Source: Paraneptunicella aestuarii
GTDB lineage: Bacteria; Pseudomonadota; Gammaproteobacteria; Enterobacterales; Alteromonadaceae
NCBI RefSeq assembly: GCF_019900845.1
Contig: NZ_CP074570.1
Coordinates: 620,001 to 684,000, forward strand
DNA: 64,000 nucleotides
Reading direction: 5' to 3'
Within the stretch, counting starts at the first letter, position 1. Every line of letters starts with the position of its first letter. Positions 36,316 through 43,214 of this stretch are shown in pieces. Made by a program: the position numbers and the translations under genes. The notes under the pieces were generated by a model. It worked only from the letters and a program-made list of their open reading frames with translations. It searched no databases and was not told where the DNA came from.

Positions 36316-38939
36316 TGCCTGACAGCACAATAAACATGCCTGATATTGCAGGGTATCGGATCTTGTCGCTTATTGCCCAAGGAGGAATGGGCAAGGTCTA
36401 CAAAGCGGTGGATGAAAATATCCAGCGCCCTGTTGCTGTCAAGCTTCTGCAGTCTGAGTTATTGTATTTATCAAAAACCGATGCCTCCCTGATCCAGGAC
36501 GAAGCCAGAGCGTTGGCTCAGGTCAATCATCCCAATGTAATGCAGGTCTTTGAATTAGCTGAATATTCTAATGGATTTGCGATAGTTGGTGAATATATTG
36601 ATGGAACGTCCTTAACGGCACTGCAAACCGAGAAAGTGCTCACATTAGAGCACAAGTTGGGCTTATTGAAACAAATCGCTGACGGTATGCAGGCTGTTCA
36701 TGACGCAGGATTGATGCACGGCGATCTGAAAGCGTCTAATGTGTTGGTGAATAACGCCGGGCAAGCCAAAGTGATTGATTTTGGCTTGGCATTTCAATTT
36801 GCCGCACCTGGTAATGCATCAATCTCATCGCAACACTATAGTCTTGTTAACATGGCTCCTGAACAGTGGAAGGCGGTATTAGATACATCTGATCCTTCAT
36901 CTGAACAAGTCGCCAAACCCGTATCCAAGGCTGCGGATGTATTTGCTTTTGGTGTTTTAGCCTATGAGCTGATTGCGGGCTATTCCCCTTACGGTACTTC
37001 TGATGTGCAAGCATTGAAGGAACGAGTGACCCGCGGTCAGTTTTCTGATGCTTGCGATATCTACCCTAAACTTCCCCAGGCAATTTCAGATCTACTAAAC
37101 CAACTTTTGCAGACAGAACCTGAACATCGCCCCGGCTCATTTTCCGTTATTAGTGATTGTATACAACGTAGTTTGCAAGGGATGGTGACTGCCAAATTGC
37201 TGGAACAACAAACCGTAACGCTTGATTCTTCGCTTAAAGAGAATAAGGCTCAATCTGCTGCTCAAGCAAGGGCAAAGAGCTTGCATTTGGGGATTGCGAG
37301 TGTTTTGTTTTTTGCACTGTTGATGAGCGCGGCGGGTTTGCTGTTTTGGCCTCAAGAACCTTTTGATGTGGTTGCTGATGAGCCTCATTATGTGGCTGTA
37401 TTGCGCCCGAAAGTGCTCGTTTCTGAACTGCCGGATGCACAGCAGCAAGTTTTGGTTGCTGCAATGGATGACACATTACGCCAATCGGTTATTCGAGGCC
37501 GTAATACGCAATTATTACCACAAAGTGAATACCGTTCAGATAGCCTGACAATTACTGATATTGTTATTCAGACCTCGGCAACAGAGGTTGTTCAGCCTGA
37601 AATGCAATGCTTCGATGCATACTGCGATATTACCCTCAAAGTGTTTCGTGACGGTGATTGGCAAAACCCTCAGTTATCTTCCTGGGTAATGCAAACTTAT
37701 GCACTGGGGGAAAGTATTCTGGAATTACAATCGGTGTTTGCGCAATTGCTACCCGAAGTCGCTTCTAGCATTACTGCAACAGGAATAGAAATCGCTGACG
37801 TGGATTATCAGGCGTTTCTGAGCATTTATATTGATGTCTTCTTCAAGGGTGATGAATCTCGTGAAAACTTGCGACGTTTACAAGTTTTGCTAGAAAAAGC
37901 GCCGTCTTTGTATTCGGCTTACAGCCTTTATCGTCGTATCGCTTTGTACCTCTATCGTAGTGAAAATGATGGTGTGCTGCTGGATAGTCTAAAACAGGTA
38001 TTGAAACGGGCGCCGTCGGCGTATCGGAATAGCCTGCAATTCACTATTGATATGCTCTGGATTGCTTTGTATCAGGACGACAGGCAAGGAGCGGAGGAAT
38101 TGCTTAAGCAAGCGAGAAATAGAGGAGCTGATACACTCACACTTGCAGAGCTTCGTGCCAGTTATTTTCTCGAGAATGAGCAACCTGAGCAGGCGATTGA
38201 ACACTATCAGCAAGCATTGGCATTGCGCTTTAGTGCCAATAATCAGTTTAATCTGGCGCTGAGTTATTGGTATTTGGGTGAATATGAAAAGGTCGTTGAA
38301 TCACTAAAGAAATTGATCGCGATCACTCCCGAATCGTATCAAGCTTTACAGTTACTCGGTTCGGTCTATTTGGTGCAAGGGCAATTAGAGTTAGCCATTG
38401 AGGTTCTAGCCCCGTTAACGGTTAAAACGCCGCAAAGTATGGATTTAAATAATCTGGCAATTGCCTATTCCTTAAAAAGGGAATTTCAATTAGCTCAAGC
38501 GGCAGCCTTAAGTTCTGCGAAATTAAGCCCAAATATGCCGTCCGTAATATTCAATCTGGCTGATATAGAGTGGTATTTGGGTAACATTGCGCAAGCCCAA
38601 ACCTATTATCAGGAGGTGTTACAAAAAGTAGGGGAAGACGATTCATTGAGTTCGCTATTGTTAAAGGCTCAAGCTTGGGCGCATTTGGGGGAGCCGCGAA
38701 AAGCGATTACCATGCTAAATCAGGCCAATCAATTAGTGCCAAATAATGGTGAAGTGGCTTTTATATCCGCGCTTGTTTACGTGCAAATTAATGAGAAAGT
38801 GTCATCTGTGGCGAAAGTGGAACAGGCGCTTAAAGAAGGGGTTGGCGAGGTCTGGTTTAACCTTCCCTGGTTTGATGAACTATGTAGTAATGTCGATTAT
38901 CGTTCCCTGTTTAAGACTCCGCCAGATTCTTGCCGATAA
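36315..38939 (+). CDS. Membrane Ser/Thr protein kinase with periplasmic/TPR-like C-terminal region
   Basis: An 874-residue eukaryotic-type kinase. The glycine loop is GGMGKVYKA (23-31), with Lys43 in VAVKLL, catalytic loop HGDLKASN (135-142; a non-RD kinase, Gly in place of Arg) and DFG at 155-157. A single membrane helix lies at about 325-345. The C-terminal half, probably outside the membrane, begins with a mixed alpha/beta segment and continues as about eight TPR-like helical repeats (for example EQAIEHYQQALALRFSANNQFNLALSYWYLGEYEKVVESL). One-base overlap with the FHA gene shows co-translation. The likely role is sensing and phosphorylating the FHA partner. Confidence 0.88.
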   Translation: MPDSTINMPDIAGYRILSLIAQGGMGKVYKAVDENIQRPVAVKLLQSELLYLSKTDASLIQDEARALAQVNHPNVMQVFELAEYSNGFAIVGEYIDGTSLTALQTEKVLTLEHKLGLLKQIADGMQAVHDAGLMHGDLKASNVLVNNAGQAKVIDFGLAFQFAAPGNASISSQHYSLVNMAPEQWKAVLDTSDPSSEQVAKPVSKAADVFAFGVLAYELIAGYSPYGTSDVQALKERVTRGQFSDACDIYPKLPQAISDLLNQLLQTEPEHRPGSFSVISDCIQRSLQGMVTAKLLEQQTVTLDSSLKENKAQSAAQARAKSLHLGIASVLFFALLMSAAGLLFWPQEPFDVVADEPHYVAVLRPKVLVSELPDAQQQVLVAAMDDTLRQSVIRGRNTQLLPQSEYRSDSLTITDIVIQTSATEVVQPEMQCFDAYCDITLKVFRDGDWQNPQLSSWVMQTYALGESILELQSVFAQLLPEVASSITATGIEIADVDYQAFLSIYIDVFFKGDESRENLRRLQVLLEKAPSLYSAYSLYRRIALYLYRSENDGVLLDSLKQVLKRAPSAYRNSLQFTIDMLWIALYQDDRQGAEELLKQARNRGADTLTLAELRASYFLENEQPEQAIEHYQQALALRFSANNQFNLALSYWYLGEYEKVVESLKKLIAITPESYQALQLLGSVYLVQGQLELAIEVLAPLTVKTPQSMDLNNLAIAYSLKREFQLAQAAALSSAKLSPNMPSVIFNLADIEWYLGNIAQAQTYYQEVLQKVGEDDSLSSLLLKAQAWAHLGEPRKAITMLNQANQLVPNNGEVAFISALVYVQINEKVSSVAKVEQALKEGVGEVWFNLPWFDELCSNVDYRSLFKTPPDSCR

Positions 38940-38943
38940 GTGC

Positions 38944-39423
38944 TCAACTAGGGCCACGTACAATAATCAATGGATCTTGTGAGCAATAATGCAGTAATTC
39001 GTTGGTTGCGCTTCTACACACCAATTGGAAATTCAATTGGGTAAGGATATCGGGAGCCGGATCGTCACCGATATAGTTCACAACCAGATGCAATACTCGT
39101 AAATCTTCTTCCAAAGCAAAATTGAAGGTGACCGGTGCGCCATTTCTGTCGATCATAATTGGTCCTTCAGAACGAAACAGCATGTCATTTTTAAGTCGAT
39201 AAATGAGTTCTAACGAAGGTTGGCTGCTGTCGAAAGTGACATCAAGGGCGTCGGCATTTAACACCGTGGTGCCGTTAATGATGTTGCCGTTATCGTTCGT
39301 TGGAATATAGTCTTCATAGCCACAAAATTTAATTCCCCAGGCTAAATTAATATTGGGATACAGCTCAAAATTTACAGTGGAATGCTCGAGCGTGTTTATC
39401 GTTACAACAATACTTTCTGACAT
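38944..39423 (-). CDS. Hypothetical protein, beta-rich
   Basis: A 159-residue protein of unknown function. It has no signal peptide or membrane segment and a predominantly beta-strand pattern with three cysteines (FCGYED, LVCRS, HYCSQ). It converges with the kinase gene, only four bases between the stops. No family recognised. Confidence 0.55.
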   Translation of the reverse strand: MSESIVVTINTLEHSTVNFELYPNINLAWGIKFCGYEDYIPTNDNGNIINGTTVLNADALDVTFDSSQPSLELIYRLKNDMLFRSEGPIMIDRNGAPVTFNFALEEDLRVLHLVVNYIGDDPAPDILTQLNFQLVCRSATNELLHYCSQDPLIIVRGPS

Positions 39424-39574
39424 TGATTTGCTCTATTTATATAGTTGATAAGTTATGGTTAATAAATGATGGTTAATAAATTGCGCGCTGAGTGTGCAAT
39501 ATTTTTAACTTTTAGGGAAGGGCAGTGAAATAGAGTGAAATATTGTGGGTACTAAATAATAGTTCCAAACTATC

Positions 39575-39681
39575 AGTCACCAATAGAAATTTATCGCAGA
39601 CACGCCGTTAATCCATCCGTGGAAGCTCCACCGTCGCTTCCCTGCGACGGAGGGTCTGCTTATCACTTTCTATAGGTGACT
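39575..39681. repeat. Cloverleaf-like nested palindromic element
   Basis: Four sets of complementary arms are nested in 107 bases. The outer pair is AGTCACC-a-ATAGAAA (39575-39589) with TTTCTAT-a-GGTGACT (39667-39681). Inside it GCAGAC (39596-39601) pairs with GTCTGC (39654-39659), enclosing two hairpins: GTGGA-agc-TCCAC (39619-39631) and CCGTCGC-ttccct-GCGACGG (39631-39650). G/C content is well above the flanks. It resembles dispersed palindromic (MITE- or REP-like) elements; only one copy is visible here. Confidence 0.75.
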
Positions 39682-39700
39682 CGTAATTACGTACATTTAT

Positions 39701-40591
39701 TTAGGTTACAGAATGGATGCTCCGGTCATTGCCAAGTTCAAACACCTTGTCACAGGTTGGGGGTAAGGTGTTCAAGCCATGCTCGGTCAGGCGCTGGTAA
39801 TACTGAATAAAGTCCCAAATTTGCGCGTCGCTCATCACCTTGGTGTTTGAGGTTTCAGCGAGCGAGGCAGCTAATTTGTGTTCCTGCTCACAACGCCATT
39901 TGAACACTTGGCTAAACGCAGGTGCTTTTAACATCACCCAGTAATCCATCAATGCATACAGCGGTTCATAGTCGTTTTTCAGGCATTGATTTACGTACTT
40001 GCGCCATGTTCCATCCATATCTTGTTGTGACTCCAGTTCATTAACGGGTTGCTGAAGTTGCTCATCACTTTGAGCTTCAACTCCCCAACACCAACCTTCC
40101 ATGATGACAATATCGACAGGGCTGGACAGTTGCGACCACTGTGATTCGGGATATGGATTGTCTTGCGCTTTATTAAATCGTGGCACGGCAATGGTAGTCG
40201 TTTTTGATTGTTTTAGTGTGGTTAGTACGTCATGCATTTTTTCTGTGTCGTGAGTACCCGGTACGCCTCGTGTTTGCAGCATGGGGTGAATGCTGTTCGC
40301 TAATGTGGCACGAGTGTTTCGATCGAAATAAAAATCATCAAGTGACATCACCACGCTGCTTAAGCCTTTTTCTTGCGAAAAATAGCGATGCAGAAAATCC
40401 GACAGGGTCGATTTACCAGAACCCTGACATCCATTCACACCAATAAATAAGGGCTTACCTGACAGAGCCGGGGATTGCTTTAATACCATCAATTCTTGAG
40501 CCAAGGGCAGAAACCATTGCTGAATGGTGCTGTTGTAGCTTTCAGGTAATTTATGCTCAGTGATGAATTGATGGATTAGTTCGGCGTTAAT
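39701..40591 (-). CDS. P-loop kinase, glycerate/uridine-kinase-like, with putative ATT start
   Basis: Soluble kinase of about 296 residues. Walker A GVNGCQGSGKST, a DDFYFDR motif and GWCWGV match the D-glycerate 3-kinase/YggC-like group. The first standard in-frame start codon is TTG at 40504, but the open frame continues upstream and reads INAELIHQFITEHKLPESYN, then STIQQWFLPLA, with normal coding character and the helix expected before the P-loop. In that stretch the only codon with a good ribosome site (GAGGG, 8-base gap) is ATT at 40591-40589. The ATT start, known for infC and pcnB, is inferred. The substrate is not proven. Confidence 0.75.
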   Translation of the reverse strand: MNAELIHQFITEHKLPESYNSTIQQWFLPLAQELMVLKQSPALSGKPLFIGVNGCQGSGKSTLSDFLHRYFSQEKGLSSVVMSLDDFYFDRNTRATLANSIHPMLQTRGVPGTHDTEKMHDVLTTLKQSKTTTIAVPRFNKAQDNPYPESQWSQLSSPVDIVIMEGWCWGVEAQSDEQLQQPVNELESQQDMDGTWRKYVNQCLKNDYEPLYALMDYWVMLKAPAFSQVFKWRCEQEHKLAASLAETSNTKVMSDAQIWDFIQYYQRLTEHGLNTLPPTCDKVFELGNDRSIHSVT

Positions 40592-40798
40592 GGCGGCAAC
40601 CCTCAGTGAATACTGGTTTGAATTTGAAAAGCAAGCTTAGCAAATTTTGAACAGGGAAATAAGTTGCTCTTTGTTACCGAGCTTTTATGAAAACGTATAT
40701 GCAAACGTATTTTGGATGGATCAAAAAATTATGTTACTAATGACTCAACTGGTTCCTGATAGTTTCTGGTTTAGTTTTAGTGCAAAAGGTCAACCCAG

Positions 40799-41470
40799 AT
40801 GAATACATCGCCTGAGTATTTTCGTCAGCAATATCGAGAAAAATATATCGGTTCCCATTACCACGGCTGGTGGCATTTTAGTTTTACTGTCACCGTATCG
40901 AGCGTCATCGCTGTATTGTGTTTTCAGCAACTGGATAATGTCGGTGGCTTGGAATGGTTAACCATTCCATTAACCTTTCTATATGCCAACTTTTCTGAAT
41001 ATTTCGGACACCGAGGGCCAATGCATCACAAACGCAAAGGCTTGGGGCAGGTGTATGAACGTCATACCAACCAGCATCATGTGTTCTTTAACCATGAACA
41101 TATGGAATTCGACAGTTCCCGTGATTTTAAAGCCGTACTGTTTCCGCCTATTCTCATCGTGTTTTTTCTCGCGGCATTTGGTACACCTATGGCTATGCTA
41201 TTGGCCTGGTTGTTTAACAGCAATGTCGCTTACCTGTTCGCCTTAACTGGCATCCTGTACTTTCTGAATTATGAATTGCTGCACTTTGCGCACCACCTGC
41301 CACCCGACAACCCCATTGCTCGCCTTCCCTTTATGAAAGCACTACGCCAACACCACACCTACCACCACGACCCCAGGTTGATGGGAAAGTACAATTTTAA
41401 TATTACTTACCCCGTCGCCGACTGGGTGATGGGAACGTATTATTCGGAAAAGAACGATAAGGCTACTTAG
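40799..41470 (+). CDS. Fatty acid hydroxylase/sterol desaturase family membrane protein
   Basis: A 223-residue membrane di-iron oxygenase-type protein with about four membrane helices. The histidine clusters are GHRGPMHH, ERHTNQHHVFFNH, HFAHH and RQHHTYHH, arranged as in the fatty acid hydroxylase superfamily. The substrate (fatty acyl, sterol or carotenoid) cannot be assigned. Stand-alone gene. Confidence 0.85.
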   Translation: MNTSPEYFRQQYREKYIGSHYHGWWHFSFTVTVSSVIAVLCFQQLDNVGGLEWLTIPLTFLYANFSEYFGHRGPMHHKRKGLGQVYERHTNQHHVFFNHEHMEFDSSRDFKAVLFPPILIVFFLAAFGTPMAMLLAWLFNSNVAYLFALTGILYFLNYELLHFAHHLPPDNPIARLPFMKALRQHHTYHHDPRLMGKYNFNITYPVADWVMGTYYSEKNDKAT

Positions 41471-41608
41471 CCGTTTAGTTGTTGCTAAAAACCAGAAATG
41501 ATTTTTGGATCTTGTATTTAAAAGCCTTTGAAATAATTGTGTTTTGACCTTTTCTTTACCATTCAATATATTGATGCTTCGTTTTAGATACCCTTGATGG
41601 AGGCTGTT

Positions 41609-41845
41609 TTGGCGACTCAACATCCAGCCCGACAATTTGCCAAAAAGCTGAAAGATTACTACGGTGATTACAAGACCTTTTATAAGGTCGTATACGGTAA
41701 AGAAGCAGAAAGCAGTAATGAACTACAGCGCTTTGTTAACTACATTAATCGCGGTAACTACAGTTTGTCCTTCCTTGAAACTCTGGTACGAAACGCTCAT
41801 CTTCACCATGTGACGATGGCTGAATTCTTTTTGGGTGAAAAGTAA
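41609..41845 (+). CDS. Small helical protein, possible degenerate HTH
   Basis: A 78-residue basic protein. TTG at 41609 was preferred as start because GGAGG lies 5 bases upstream; an ATG at 41597 would overlap that site. The C-terminal half (LSFLETLVRNAHLHHVTMAEFFLGEK) resembles the last helices of Cro/XRE-type HTH domains (sLETLxxIaxaLxvslaeff). DNA binding is a suggestion only. Confidence 0.5.
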   Translation: MATQHPARQFAKKLKDYYGDYKTFYKVVYGKEAESSNELQRFVNYINRGNYSLSFLETLVRNAHLHHVTMAEFFLGEK

Positions 41846-42059
41846 GCCAATTTTAAAGCTTGTGATGTGTTGCTATCCTATTAAATATCTCTCGCTGACT
41901 TAAAAATCAAATATTATTTTTCTTGCTTGTTATCCCTCTCTCGCTCGGCTATTATTCTTACCTAATCTTTCGGGTGATGATTGCCCTGTAAAAAGCTCAG
42001 GTTACTATTGTTACCGTCATTGCCAGTTGGGGCAGTGATGAAAACGAGGAGTTAATCTG

Positions 42060-42350
42060 ATGAATTTTAAAAAAGTATTGTGCCTGATGGCGCTGATACT
42101 TCTGCCCGGTATCGGTGCAGCAGACGAGAATGTGAGCAGCTTAAATGCGGCAAGTTCACAATCATTTTGTCTGTTGGGATTCTGTTTTGGCGGAAGTGAA
42201 GCTTCTGTCACAGGAATTGGAAGTGGAGATCCACCAGGGTCTGATCCTTCAATAAGTGGGCCTGGTAGTGGTAATCCTCCGGGTGGAGATCCTGTTATGT
42301 CCACTACGGGAATTGGTAGCGGTGATCCACCAGGATCTGATCCCAATTAA
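42060..42350 (+). CDS. Small secreted Gly/Pro/Asp repeat protein
   Basis: A 96-residue protein with a clear signal peptide (MNFKKVLCLMALILLPGIGA) and a GAGGAG ribosome site. The mature part has a cysteine pair (FCLLGFC) and then three copies of an imperfect 10-residue repeat GSG(D/N)PPG(S/G)DP separated by short Ser/Thr linkers. No family recognised. The repeats are flexible and acidic, suited to surface or calcium interactions, which is speculation. Confidence 0.6.
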   Translation: MNFKKVLCLMALILLPGIGAADENVSSLNAASSQSFCLLGFCFGGSEASVTGIGSGDPPGSDPSISGPGSGNPPGGDPVMSTTGIGSGDPPGSDPN

Positions 42351-42410
42351 CAATATAAGTATTTAATAAGGTGGTTAAAGCAGTTTCACCAAACATTAAG
42401 TGAGAAAACT

Positions 42411-43214
42411 ATGCTGGATTATGCAATCGGATTTATTGTTAACAATATTTGGATATGGTTGTTTGCTATAGCTGCCGTTTACAATTATTGGTCGCGGCCT
42501 GATCATACTCCAGCATTTGATATGGCTGTTATTTTCTCAGCAATATTTGCTATTTCTCACATTGTTTATGTTCAATGGATTTTGTCTTTTGAAAAGTTAG
42601 ATAAGGTTTATTATTTGTATTGGGCATGTATCAGTGGTTTAGCTGCTTTAGCCCTATTTGTTAGTCAAAGAATAAGAAAAAACATCATTCATTGGCCTAT
42701 AGGGTTAGCTATTAGCCTCTCTCTTATTGAAGTGTTGTTCAATCTTGCAGTTCACTTGGATCGAAATGTAGTGGCGTTAAATGGTGCTTTGTCTCCAAAT
42801 AACTCTATTGAATCTGCATGGTGGCTATGGGATGTCAGAAATATCGTTTTAAACTCCAATAATTTTATTGTACTCGCCTGTTTATTCTTACCCTTTAGTT
42901 TGTTTTCCCGTCAAACCCCTATCGACAAATTCTTTTCCAGCGATAGCTTAATGGACAAAGCCTTTAGCCGTATTAGCAAGCTGGAAGATTTAGTCATTGT
43001 GATGCCCGAAGGACTGCAAAAACAACACGCATGGCAATGCTTGGTAAGCGCAGAATTTCTATTGATGCAATGGGAGGGGGATGGAGAAGACCGAAGCCAT
43101 CTCTACTCAGCAAACATCCTCTGCGACCGCGCCCGAATTCTCGCTCTATGCAACGACGAAGCCATTGACATAGAGCTATATAAATACTCAGAAGATCGAA
43201 TCAAGATCGAGTAA
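42411..43214 (+). CDS. Membrane protein of unknown function (accessory)
   Basis: A 267-residue protein with five or six hydrophobic segments in the first 170 residues, followed by a soluble helical C-terminal domain of about 90 residues. No known motif was found. It is A/T-rich. Its stop codon abuts the stop of the convergent KAP NTPase gene with no base between, which hints that the two have travelled together. Confidence 0.6.
   Translation: MLDYAIGFIVNNIWIWLFAIAAVYNYWSRPDHTPAFDMAVIFSAIFAISHIVYVQWILSFEKLDKVYYLYWACISGLAALALFVSQRIRKNIIHWPIGLAISLSLIEVLFNLAVHLDRNVVALNGALSPNNSIESAWWLWDVRNIVLNSNNFIVLACLFLPFSLFSRQTPIDKFFSSDSLMDKAFSRISKLEDLVIVMPEGLQKQHAWQCLVSAEFLLMQWEGDGEDRSHLYSANILCDRARILALCNDEAIDIELYKYSEDRIKIE

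Noticed and set aside
42190..42340. CRISPR-like spaced repeats in the DNA of the small Gly/Pro protein
   Set aside because: The repeats are coding (GSGDPPGSDP), irregular in spacing, and without unique spacers.
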